Source: an uncultured Verrucomicrobia subdivision 3 bacterium (GTDB lineage Bacteria; Verrucomicrobiota; Verrucomicrobiia; Limisphaerales; UBA8199). Taken from it: DNA of 64,000 nucleotides. A model generated the notes under the pieces. That model worked only from the letters and a program-made list of their open reading frames with translations. It ran no database searches and was not told where the DNA came from. The stretch spans positions 1 through 64,000 of the forward strand of contig CAIWMU010000097.1 in the NCBI GenBank assembly GCA_903913865.1, written 5' to 3'. The position numbers and the translations under genes are program-made. Positions 28,072 through 37,500 of this stretch are shown piece by piece (the stretch's first letter is position 1; every line of letters begins with the position of its first letter).

Positions 28072-31000
28072 ATGATCAAGCTCTTTCAACGGATCGGACT
28101 GTTCTTGCTGATGATCGCAAGACTCACCGCAGCTGAGATCCCCCTCGACGGCACATGGCGGATGCAGCTCGATCCCAGGGACGAAGGCCTTCAGACACGG
28201 CTCTGGGAGAAATCGCTGGGGGACTCCATCACTCTGCCCGGCACCACTGCCCTCGCCGGCAAAGGCGAGCCGTTGTCCATCCCTATCAACCTCGTACGGC
28301 CTGCGATGCAGAGTCTGCACCAGCGTTTCCGATATATCGGGCCCGCCTGGTATCAGCGGACGGTAAGCATTCCGGCAGATTGGAAGGATCGGGATATCGT
28401 TCTGACGCTTGAACGTGTGATATGGGAAAGTCGGGTCTGGGTTAATGGCCAGGAGATTGCGGCCGAACCGCAGATCAGTCTCACCACCCCGCATCGGTTC
28501 GACCTCACACCCGGGCTGCGGCCCGGTCAGGAAAACACCCTCACGCTGCGGATCGATAATCGGGAAAAAGTGCCTATCGGGGTCATGGGACACTCCTACA
28601 CGGATGAGACGCAGACGATTTGGAACGGGGTCGTCGGCAGGCTCGTTCTGGAGGCACTGCCGCGAGTCCGAATCGAACATCTGCGGCTGCGTCCGGATCT
28701 AACGCGTGGTGGGGTGGAAGTCACCCTCGACACCCGCAACGGCAGTGACCGGGAACGATCACTGGACCTCTCCCTGCAGGCAGATGGCCAAAACTTCACC
28801 GGGGTTGCGGTCAACCCGTTGAAAACGAAGATCCAGCTGCCCGCAGGTGCAGCCAGACAGACTGTGTTTTATCCCATGGGCCAGGGTTGTGTGAAATGGT
28901 CCGAACTCGACCCGAAGCTCTACAGGATTCGAGCCGTCCTGTCCGGTGATCATGTTCACTCCGAGGTGAGCGACACCTTCGGCATGCGCGAGTTCAAAGC
29001 CATAGATGGTCAGTTTACAATCAACGGCAGGAAAACCTTCCTGAGGGGAGATGTGCAGTGCGCCGAATTTCCGCAAACCGGGCATCCCGATATGACCGGC
29101 CAACAGTGGGAAAAGATATTCAGCACGGCCAAAGCCCACGGCCTGAACCATATGCGATTTCACTCGTGGTGCCCGCCCCGGATTGCTTTTTCGACGGCTG
29201 ACCGTTACGGCTTCTACCTGCAGGTTGAGCTGCCAAACTGGACGTTCAAAATGGGGCAGAACCCGCCGGTGGATGACTGGCTCAAAGCCGAGGGGGTGCG
29301 CATCTTTCGCGAATATGGCAACCATCCCTCCTTCGTCATGCTGAGCCTCGGCAACGAACTGACCGGGGATTATGAGAAGATGGACGAACTGGTCGCATGC
29401 TTTCGCAGGCTCGAGCCGCAGATCCTTTTCACGAGCACGACCTACTCATTTTCGCCACGCGGGAGGCTCCCCGGGACCAATGATGACTATTTCGTTTCGC
29501 AGGAAACCGAGAGCGGCTGGGTGAGGGGGCAGGGCTTTCTGAACAACACTAAACCCAACACGGTGAGCGACTATTCCCAGGGGTTGTCCTCCATTCACAT
29601 CCCGCTCGTCACCCACGAAGTGGGTCAGTATGTGGTCTATCCGAATCTGGCAGAACTGCCCAAATACGATTTCACCCCGTTGCGGGCGACGGCGTGGGAG
29701 GCAATCAAAGGGGACCTGGAAAGGAAGGGGCGTGTTGCGGAAGCCGCCCGCTACACCCGCGATTCCGGCAAGCTCGCCGCGCTGCTTTACAAGGAAGATC
29801 TGGAGCGGGCACTCCGCACCAAAGGGCTGGCAGGCATCCAACTCCTCCAGCTCCAGGATTTCCCCGGCCAGAGTTCCGCAACGGTCGGACTGCTCGACGC
29901 CTTCTGGGACAGCAAGGGGATCCTCACGCCCCGGCAGTTCCGGCAGTTCTGTGCGCCGACCGTCCCATTGGCGAGAATGAAAAGGTTCACCTGGCTGAAT
30001 AATGAGACGTTCGAGGCCGACATCGAAGTCGCCCATTTCGCCGGGCAGCCTTTGGCGAATGCGAAGACGGTCTGGAACCTGCGCGACGGATCCCGTGTGG
30101 TCGGGGAAGGATCCTTCCTCGTGGATACCTTGCCTCTAGGCAACGGCATCCCCCTCGGCTCCATTTCCGTCGCCATGGGAGGGATCCGGGAGGCGTCTCG
30201 CCTTACGCTCGAGGTCTCCATTCCCGCCGCGCAGGCCACCAATTCCTGGTCCATCTGGGTTTATCCGGCCCTCCCCACCCCATCGGATAGTTCCCCAACC
30301 TTTGCAGTCTTCCACGGCGTCGATACAAACACATTGGCCGCTCTGGCAGCCGGAAGGACCGTCCTGCTATTACCGCCGGCTGGGGCCGTGAAGAAACCCA
30401 TGCCCGGGCGATTCATCCCCGTCTTCTGGAGTCCGTTGCACTTTCCTGACCAGCCAGGGACTCTCGGGGCGACCATTGATGACACGCATCCGCTCTGGCG
30501 GCAATTCCCGACCGGCACTCATACTGATTGGCAATGGTGGGAGCTCACCTCCAAATCCGTCGCGGTGGACCTTGATGGGCTCGACCCAGCCATCGCGAAG
30601 CCGTTTCGCTTCGTGGACAAATACAACCGTAACGCCATGCCTTCAGCCATCTTCGAGGCAGTTGTGGGGCCGGGGAAACTACTCGTCTGCACCCTGGATG
30701 TGGAGAGCGCGCTTGATAGCCGCATTGTCGCCCGGCAGCTTCGCCGCGCTTTGTTTGCCTACGCATGTTCAGGTGAGTTCGCTCCCAAAGGAAGGCTGAC
30801 GACGGATCAACTGGCCGGGCTCATTGGCCAACGGGAGTGGGGGGTTACGAGCACAAGTGAGCATGCTTCGCATCCTGCCGATCTTGCGGTGGACGGGGAT
30901 CCAAACACATTTTGGCACTCGGACTGGACGACGGGTACCAAGATGCCCATCTCGCTCACTCTGGACATGCTGGCACCCAGGCTCATCTCAGGATTCAGCT

Positions 31001-31296
31001 ACCTCCCACGGGCGGATATGGTGAATGGCCGGATTGCGCTCTACCGCACCGAGGTATCGCTCAACGGGACGGATTGGCGCGACTGGGGCAACCCGGGCGG
31101 GTTCGCAAACGAAAAAGTCCTTCAAACCGTCGTCTTCCCAAAACCGGTCAGGACTCGATACCTCCGGTTGATTGCGTTGAGCGACCATGCCGGCAAGGGT
31201 TACGCCGGGGCAGCCGAATTCAAACCGTTGCTGAAAGAAGAGGGCGACGTTCGAGACCTGGGGATCGTGCCCGGACTCAACGACCAATCGAAATGA
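28072..31296 (+). CDS. Secreted GH2-family glycoside hydrolase with C-terminal discoidin domain
   Basis: A 1074-residue enzyme from ATG 28072 (MIKLFQRIGLFLLMIARLTAA signal peptide); a start at 28027 lies inside the preceding gene. A GH2 sugar-binding jelly roll (about 22-195; LDGTWRMQLDP, RVWVNGQEIA), an Ig-like domain (about 200-305) and a TIM barrel (from about 308; IDGQFTINGRKTFLRG) follow. N428-E429 in LSLGNEL is the acid/base motif and E516 in THEVGQY fits the nucleophile. The last 130 residues form an F5/8 type C (discoidin) carbohydrate-binding domain (DLAVDGDPNTFWHSDW, RTRYLRLIAL). GH2 includes beta-galactosidases, glucuronidases and mannosidases; which applies cannot be read here. 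It is the last gene of the XylR-led hydrolase set and probably trims products of the GH30 enzymes. Confidence 0.92.
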   Translation: MIKLFQRIGLFLLMIARLTAAEIPLDGTWRMQLDPRDEGLQTRLWEKSLGDSITLPGTTALAGKGEPLSIPINLVRPAMQSLHQRFRYIGPAWYQRTVSIPADWKDRDIVLTLERVIWESRVWVNGQEIAAEPQISLTTPHRFDLTPGLRPGQENTLTLRIDNREKVPIGVMGHSYTDETQTIWNGVVGRLVLEALPRVRIEHLRLRPDLTRGGVEVTLDTRNGSDRERSLDLSLQADGQNFTGVAVNPLKTKIQLPAGAARQTVFYPMGQGCVKWSELDPKLYRIRAVLSGDHVHSEVSDTFGMREFKAIDGQFTINGRKTFLRGDVQCAEFPQTGHPDMTGQQWEKIFSTAKAHGLNHMRFHSWCPPRIAFSTADRYGFYLQVELPNWTFKMGQNPPVDDWLKAEGVRIFREYGNHPSFVMLSLGNELTGDYEKMDELVACFRRLEPQILFTSTTYSFSPRGRLPGTNDDYFVSQETESGWVRGQGFLNNTKPNTVSDYSQGLSSIHIPLVTHEVGQYVVYPNLAELPKYDFTPLRATAWEAIKGDLERKGRVAEAARYTRDSGKLAALLYKEDLERALRTKGLAGIQLLQLQDFPGQSSATVGLLDAFWDSKGILTPRQFRQFCAPTVPLARMKRFTWLNNETFEADIEVAHFAGQPLANAKTVWNLRDGSRVVGEGSFLVDTLPLGNGIPLGSISVAMGGIREASRLTLEVSIPAAQATNSWSIWVYPALPTPSDSSPTFAVFHGVDTNTLAALAAGRTVLLLPPAGAVKKPMPGRFIPVFWSPLHFPDQPGTLGATIDDTHPLWRQFPTGTHTDWQWWELTSKSVAVDLDGLDPAIAKPFRFVDKYNRNAMPSAIFEAVVGPGKLLVCTLDVESALDSRIVARQLRRALFAYACSGEFAPKGRLTTDQLAGLIGQREWGVTSTSEHASHPADLAVDGDPNTFWHSDWTTGTKMPISLTLDMLAPRLISGFSYLPRADMVNGRIALYRTEVSLNGTDWRDWGNPGGFANEKVLQTVVFPKPVRTRYLRLIALSDHAGKGYAGAAEFKPLLKEEGDVRDLGIVPGLNDQSK

Positions 31297-31540
31297 TCGC
31301 TGGACCAAAGCGGATGACTTTGAGGAACTTTTGGCAGGAGCATCAAAGTTTTGGGCACTCTAAAAACCAAACTTCCTCCGCCCCTGCCCTTTGGATCGGT
31401 GCGAACTGTTAAAATAGGTAACGGATTTGTCAACTTTGCCAATTGGCACACGCCCGTCAATTTGGTGAAATCTCATTGTACCCAGCTATGAAAGCACAGC
31501 TGGTTGAGAATTAACCGCAGCAATCAAGAAAACCGTCCAT

Positions 31541-32230
31541 ATGAAAAACCGCAGCAGTGGGGCAGGACTCGCAGTGATAACTCTGGCTCTGGGTTTGGCT
31601 AGCCAGGCCCTGGCGCAACCCGTTTTTTCCCACCAACTATTCAGGCCCAACGTGAATCTGGACACGGGAACCCAGAACGGTTGGACCGGCACCCTCGGGG
31701 AGGCTTTCGCCACCTATCAAGCCGGATCAGTCGTGACCCACCTCGGATATTACGACAGCTTTGGCGACGGTCTGGCTAACAGCCATACGGTTAATCTCTT
31801 CCTCAGCACCTCCAGCGGTGGGAGTGGCGGTCCATCCTCGATCCTCGCTTCAGTAGTCGTTCCCTCCGGGACGGCGGCGCCTTTGGTGGATGGATACCGC
31901 TGGGTGACCCTTAGTTCACCTGTGACGTTGCCGGGTAATGCCTGGTACACGCTATCGGCCGATGTGGACGGGGTGGACCTGTTCGGGGACAAGCTCTCCG
32001 GCAGCAGCGTCACCATGGACGACCCTTATTACAGCTTCAATGGGTGGAATTCCTCCTACGCACGCTACGGCAACGATCCTGTGTCCGACGAACCGAACTT
32101 TGGCTCCTATGCCCAGTCCGTTTACCCGGCAGCCAACCTCGGGATCGCCACCATCCCGGAACCCTCAGTCCTGGCCTTGGGCTGCGCAGGTCTGCTCGCT
32201 TTTCTGTTCCGCCGCAGTTTTGGCAAGTAG
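31541..32230 (+). CDS. PEP-CTERM protein with DUF4082-like beta-domain
   Basis: A 229-residue exported protein. The signal peptide ends near SQALAQP. The mature part (about 25-200) is a single beta-domain homologous to the two duplicated domains of the protein at 13237-16278: VVTHLGYYDSFGDGL and LVDGYRWVTLSSPVTL match HLGVYDNNGDGL and VNGYVWAALNSPVTL. The C terminus IPEPSVLALGCAGLLAFLFR is a PEP-CTERM sorting signal, recognised by an exosortase, which is not present in this window. It therefore probably ends up at the cell surface or in the extracellular matrix. It follows the GH2 gene by 244 bases and is followed by a strong terminator hairpin, so it may have its own promoter. Its biochemical role is unknown. 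Confidence 0.9.
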   Translation: MKNRSSGAGLAVITLALGLASQALAQPVFSHQLFRPNVNLDTGTQNGWTGTLGEAFATYQAGSVVTHLGYYDSFGDGLANSHTVNLFLSTSSGGSGGPSSILASVVVPSGTAAPLVDGYRWVTLSSPVTLPGNAWYTLSADVDGVDLFGDKLSGSSVTMDDPYYSFNGWNSSYARYGNDPVSDEPNFGSYAQSVYPAANLGIATIPEPSVLALGCAGLLAFLFRRSFGK

Positions 32231-32249
32231 CTCAATTGCTCAAAGCTTT

Positions 32250-32286
32250 AAAAGCCTTCGGCACGGGAAACCGTCCGGAGGCTTTT
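32250..32286 (+). terminator. Intrinsic terminator-like hairpin after the PEP-CTERM gene
   Basis: AAAAGCCTTCGG pairs with CCGGAGGCTTTT (12 bp with one G-T pair), and the loop holds a second stem ACGG/CCGT closed by a GAAA tetraloop. The 3' arm ends in TTTT. It begins 19 bases after the stop of the 31541-32230 gene. The A-run on the left arm would let it act in both directions. Confidence 0.8.
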
Positions 32287-32482
32287 GGGTCAACACCCCC
32301 TGTGAACTTAGCCGGAACGATTCAGATTGGAATTGTAAGGAACCGTATCCTGGGCTTGGGGTCTAATGAAAAACGCGAGCTCCGGTCCTCAACAGGAGGC
32401 GAACCAAGCGGTGCCACTTCAAATTGACACTAAAAATAGCACCTCGTCCCTCCGGATTTCCTTTACCAACCAGCGTCTGACA

Positions 32483-33100
32483 TTACATGGCGGGATTCTG
32501 ACCTGGTCTCACCTTCTCCGCCAGAGGGGGAACCGGGAGCAACGGCCGGATGTTCTGCCCCACGCACCCACGAGCCCCGACTCCTACGACCCGAGAGACA
32601 TTGCACTCTGCTACATGGGGGGCATCATCTGCGGAACCGGCAAACCGTCCCGGATGGTCTTGCTCCAGAACGGTCCTCAAATTGGCATATTCCTCCTTTT
32701 CGATCGTGCGCGGCTTCTTCGCTGCCTTATTCGAGGAGGCCCCACTTCTGATGTATGCGAGGTATGTCTCTCCGAATTCTTTAAATCGTGGTGCCTGAGC
32801 AATCACTGGAAGGGCGTTCTGCGACCGCTGCAATCTTAATCGCGCCAACTCACCGACCGCCTGCGGGATGGTCCTTACAGGAACCCCGGTTGCAGGATCG
32901 ACGAGCTTTACGCGTCGGACGGACTTCTCGCCGGATTCGGGGTGAACAAATTCGAGCTGGGCATAGAACTGACTGTTGCGCTGCCACAACCCCCGGATTG
33001 GGTTCTTGCGTCCATCCACAACCTTTGCGAAGCTGGACCTGTGCTTGTTGATGGCAACATCCTGGGTTTTGACCTTAATCGCCGTTGCTTGCGGTTTCAC
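32483..33100 (-). pseudogene. Truncated tyrosine recombinase/integrase remnant
   Basis: The first 130 or so residues of this 205-residue frame look like the N-terminal arm and core-binding region of a phage-type integrase: IRGLWQRNSQFYAQLEFVHP, then PRFKEFGETYLAYIRSG and TIEKEEYANLRTVLE. After residue about 135 the sequence turns to unrelated, arginine- and proline-rich residues and ends; the catalytic domain with the R-H-R-Y residues is absent. It is therefore a broken gene, cut near 32690. It starts 69 bases upstream of tRNA-Leu and reads away from it. Because it lies on the 5' side of the tRNA, it does not have the usual geometry of an element inserted at the tRNA 3' end. I found no direct repeat of the tRNA end nearby. 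Confidence 0.65.
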
Positions 33101-33169
33101 AACCCATTACTAGCACAAAGTCAATTTCCCGACAGGTCGGAAGTTGTAAGTGATTGCAAATCAAAGGAT

Positions 33170-33257
33170 GCCGGTGTGGCGAAATGGCAGACGCACAGGA
33201 CTTAAAATCCTGGGGCCTTAAAAAGCCGTGTGGGTTCAAGTCCCACCACCGGCACCA
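33170..33257 (+). tRNA. tRNA-Leu (anticodon UAA)
   Basis: The acceptor arm GCCGGTG pairs with CACCGGC, followed by discriminator A and an encoded CCA (33255-33257). The anticodon stem CAGGA/TCCTG encloses CTTAAAA, giving anticodon TAA at 33203-33205. The long variable arm (GGGGCCTTAAAAAGCCGTG region) identifies a class II tRNA, and the T-arm GTGGGTTCAAGTCCCAC is canonical. Total 88 bases including CCA. Confidence 0.98.
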
Positions 33258-33533
33258 TCCATTGAATTTCTGAGCAATCCCTGCTGTCTCAAGGATGCAC
33301 CGTTCTGGAAAATGAACCGCACATCCTCCCCGGTCTCCACAAACTTCCTTTCCAAAGGACTTCAGGCAGATCCAAACGCGGAAATCTCCACGTGGTGGTT
33401 TTCTGGCTTTTATTCGTAAATTCACAAAGGTCTCCCAAGGCACATCGATTCTTCCGACGGAGTTCAAAGGAATTTCTATTGGCGCAGGTGCCATGCGAGG
33501 CGTAGTCTGGCTTAAACGGCGGTTTTCCATCAC

Positions 33534-34535
33534 ATGAAAGCACGCATCATAAAACCTGCATCGCAGAAGATATTCGCCAATCGTTTTCGGCTCAGCGGCA
33601 CTGGAAACCTGGCACAGGGTCCACATCGAGCCTCTTGGAGCCAATCACCCGAGTCCCCTCAGGATGCGTGCCCTATAAGCTCGCTGGATTCATTCGCAGG
33701 CCCCATCTCAGACAAGCCACCCCGGGCAGGGTTGATTCCCGCAGTTCCGCGTGCCGGGCTGCGGGGGTTCACCCTGGTAGAGTTGCTGGTGGTTCTGGCG
33801 ATGGGAGCACTGCTCACGCTGATCACAGCCACCTCACTCGGGCACAGTCAGACGTCCACGGACCGCAATGTTTGCTTGAGCAATCTGCGCCAGCTCTCCC
33901 TGGCGTGGCAAATGTATGCCGACGACTATTCGGGATCCTGCATGGCGAACCCGGCAACGGTCAGTTCAAGTTACTTAAATTGGGCTAGGGGCGTGCTCGA
34001 TTACAACGTCGCAAACGCGGACAACTTCAACACCTCCTACCTTACAAATCCCATCTCCGCCGCGATGGGCCTTTATGTGAGGTCGCCGACCCTGTTTCGC
34101 TGTCCTGCCGATCTGATCACACTGAATCGGAGTGGCGTTCCCTCACTGCGGGTGAGAAGCTACTCAATGAACGGCTATGTCGGCCAGGGCGCCTCCGCCT
34201 ACAGCGCCGGGTATCAAGTGATGACCAGCACAACCCAACTTGGGCATCCGGAGCGAACCTTCATCCTGCTGGAGGAGCATAGTGATAGCATCAACGACGG
34301 TTCATTTTTTGTGGACGTCCAGATGACCAGTGCCGCCGCCCGCTTTGTCGATATTCCTGCCGCATTTCACTCCGGTGGCGCAAATCTTGCCATGGGGGAT
34401 GGCCATGCTGAATACTGGCAGTGGATGGACCCCCGCACGATGCCTCCTGTCACCATGGGAATGGTCGTCCCGGCGACATCGCCAAACAACCCGGATGTGG
34501 CACGACTTCAAAAGGCGGCATCCTTCCGCCCGTGA
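33534..34535 (+). CDS. Pseudopilin-like protein with long or misassigned leader
   Basis: A 333-residue frame containing a class III (prepilin-type) signal, RG|FTLVELLVVLAMGALLTL, cleaved after G78 if the ATG at 33534 is used. Such a 78-residue leader would be unusual; a TTG at 33732 (MIPAVPRAGLRG) gives a normal 12-residue leader and may be the true start. The mature part has NLRQLSLAWQMYADD, LFRCPADL, RSYSMNGYVG and a C-terminal LAMGDGHAEYWQW, the pattern of verrucomicrobial DUF1559-like pseudopilins. It precedes the PD40 propeller gene by 21 bases, so the two are likely co-transcribed. A role in envelope assembly or secretion is presumed from the family; nothing here shows its partner. Confidence 0.85.
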   Translation: MKARIIKPASQKIFANRFRLSGTGNLAQGPHRASWSQSPESPQDACPISSLDSFAGPISDKPPRAGLIPAVPRAGLRGFTLVELLVVLAMGALLTLITATSLGHSQTSTDRNVCLSNLRQLSLAWQMYADDYSGSCMANPATVSSSYLNWARGVLDYNVANADNFNTSYLTNPISAAMGLYVRSPTLFRCPADLITLNRSGVPSLRVRSYSMNGYVGQGASAYSAGYQVMTSTTQLGHPERTFILLEEHSDSINDGSFFVDVQMTSAAARFVDIPAAFHSGGANLAMGDGHAEYWQWMDPRTMPPVTMGMVVPATSPNNPDVARLQKAASFRP

Positions 34536-34556
34536 CCCCATCAAACAGGACCCACA

Positions 34557-37500
34557 ATGAATTTTTCGAGGATAATGCGCACCGCGCTCGCCGCCCTGGC
34601 CACCCTCCCTCTGATCGCCATGGGGATGCCGCTCGTTCAGTCCCCTACGATTCCCCAGTTCGCCTCAGTGGGTGCGGGCGGAGATTGCCACAACCCGGGC
34701 ATCAGCGCTGATGGACGGTTCGTTGTGTTCGTCAGCTCGGCCGAGAATCTGGTGACGAATGACAATAATGGCGCTTTTGATGTGTTTGTCCGGGATCGGC
34801 TACTGGCAAAAACGATCCTGGTGAGCACGGACGCGGCAGGTGCGAGCAGCGCCAATGGCGCTTCCATCGCCGCCAGCATCAGTGCGAACGGCCGTTTTGT
34901 CGTGTTTGAAAGCACGGCGAGCAATCTGGTGACAAACGACAACAATCAGGTTGCAGACGTGTTTCTGCGTGACCTGCAGGCTGGCACAACAACACTGCTC
35001 AGTGTCAACACCCTTGGGACCCTCCCCGGAAATCTCGAATCCACCTCCCCGGCAATAACGCCGGATGGCCGGTATGTCCTTTTCTGCAGCCGTGCCTCCA
35101 CCCTCGCGTCGGGAGACGCGAACAGCGCAGTCGATCTGTTTGTGCGGGACATCGCCTCCGGCACCACCACACTGGCCAGCCGCAGTTACTTGAAAACCAC
35201 AAGCCATACAGGCTCGCAGGCGGTGTGGTCGGGCCCGCGCCAGATCAGTGATGATGGGCGCAGGATCGCGTTCGACAGCACTGCCGTGAATGTTGTGGCC
35301 TCGGACACCAACGCCAAAATGGATGTCTTCGTGGCGGATCTGGCCGGGTCCAACATTCTGGTCAGTGTCAGCTCAGCTGGCACCGGTTTTGGCAATGGCA
35401 CCTCGCAAAGCCCTTCCATGGAAGCCACAGGCCGGTATGTCGCCTTCCAAAGCGCATCATCCAACATCGCCACAAACGACACCGGACTAAATCTGAACGT
35501 GTTTCGACGGGACCTTCTGGACCGCACCACCACCCTCGTCAGCGTGAACACGAATGGGGTCGCATCAAGCTCCGGCATCTCAACATCCCCCGTCCTGAGC
35601 AGACAGGGCAATGCCATCCTGTTCTTGAGCACGGCAAATGATCTGGTTCAAAATGACACCAACACGGTGGGGGCGGATCTTTTCCTGCGTGATTTCACTT
35701 CAAAGAAAACCACCCTGGTGGATGTCAGGGCCGGAATGGCGACCACCCCGACCCCGATCTCTTCGTTCACTCCCGGCATCTCTGCAGACGGGCGCTTTGT
35801 CCTCTACCTGGACTCCTCCAGAAACCTTGTAATCTTCGACGCCACCACCGGGGGACGCACCACCCTCGCCACAAACGCTACTGGTTCCGATGCGGTCATG
35901 ACGGATGACGCATCCTTCATAGCCTTCGTTGGCCAGAGTGATCAGGCGGGTGTGCGAAACATCTTTTTGCACGACCGCCTCGGCCGCACCACGGAACTCG
36001 TTTCCCGTTCCGTGGCAACCCTGTCCGCTGCCGCAGGGGCAGGCATCAGCCGTGTAATCCCGGGCGGCATCAGTTCCAACGGACAGTTTATCGTTTTTGA
36101 AAGCCAGGGCTGCAACTGGGCCGCGAATGACACGAATGGCACCCGCGATGTCTTTATATGTGATCTGAACGACAGGGCCGCCGGACCACTGCGCCTCGGA
36201 GGAATCATCCCCGGCCTGTCAGCAGGGCCGCTCCGGCGTCCGGTAATCAGTCCGGACGCTCGTTGGATTGTGTTTGAGGGCATTCCGGATTCCACCCCGG
36301 TGGCAAGCCTTGCCAGCCGTTTCAGTCTTTATGCCTTCGATCGTATCTCCCGGACGAACCTGCCTGTCGGCGGCGTTGGGAGTGTTCTCGCCGCGTCGAA
36401 TCCATCACTGAGCCAGCAGGGAAGCACGATCGCTTTTCAAAGCAGCGAATCTGGAGTCGGAGGCTATGCCACCACGGTTGGCCAGATTTATTATCGCGAT
36501 CTTACCAGAAGCACAAACCGGCTCATCAGCCTCGACCCCGCCAAAACGACCCCGGGCAATGCCAGGTCCTCGGATCCTTCGATCAGTCCCGATGGACGGT
36601 ATGTTGCCTACCTCAGCGCGGCGGGCAATCTCCTGACAACAACGATATCGGGGATAAATGCCTACCTGTGGGATTCAGTGGGAGGATCGAACATCCTGAT
36701 TAGCACCTCCGCAGGAGGGGCGGCCCTTGGACAGGTCACCCAGGTTGCCTTCAGATCCAACGGTTCCCTCATTTCATTCCAGCAGGGCAGCACCAACTAC
36801 ATCTATAGCATCACCAACCGCGCAATTCTCTCCACCCTCACGGATGCCGCCAATATCTCGATGTCGGCGGACGGTCGCTTCGTGGCGTGTGAGCGCAACG
36901 CCAGCTACGCCGCAATCGACACGAACTCGAGCACCGATATTTACGTCATAGACCGCACCACAGGGCAATCCACCCTGGTTAGTGTCAACTCGCGCGGCAC
37001 GGGATCCGGCAAAGGCCGCTCGACTGCCCCTGTCCTTTCCTCCCATGGCCGCTATGTGATCTTCCGCAGCCGGGCCTCGGACCTCGTGCCGGGCGACACG
37101 AACAACGCCAGTGATGTTTTTCTGCGGGATCTGGTTCTCAAACGAACCATCCTCCTGAGTGCCGCCCGGGATGGATTTGGAACCGGGAACAAACTTTCCA
37201 CCAACCCGATGATGAGTGCCGATGGTTCCACCATACTCTTCGAGAGCGATGCCTCCGATCTGGTAACGGATGATGCCAACGGATCAAGGGACACTTGGTT
37301 GCTCCGGCTGACACATGGAGATACCGACTCCGATGGACTCCCTGATGACTGGGAACTCGCATACTTCAACACTCTGGGGCGGGATGGAACCGGGGATTAC
37401 GACGGGGACGGGCAAAGTGACAGGGCAGAATGGCTGTCGGGCACGGACCCAACCAATTCCTCGTCCGTGCTTCATGTCCTGACCCTCTCGGCTCCGGGTG

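Noticed and set aside
32366..32839. 157-codon plus-strand frame opposite the integrase remnant
   Set aside because: No domain or signal and it opposes a recognisable, though broken, integrase.
33075..33644. Minus-strand frame of 189 codons containing WWDLNPHGFLRPQDFKSCA
   Set aside because: It runs antisense through tRNA-Leu; this peptide type is the well-known false translation of a tRNA gene.
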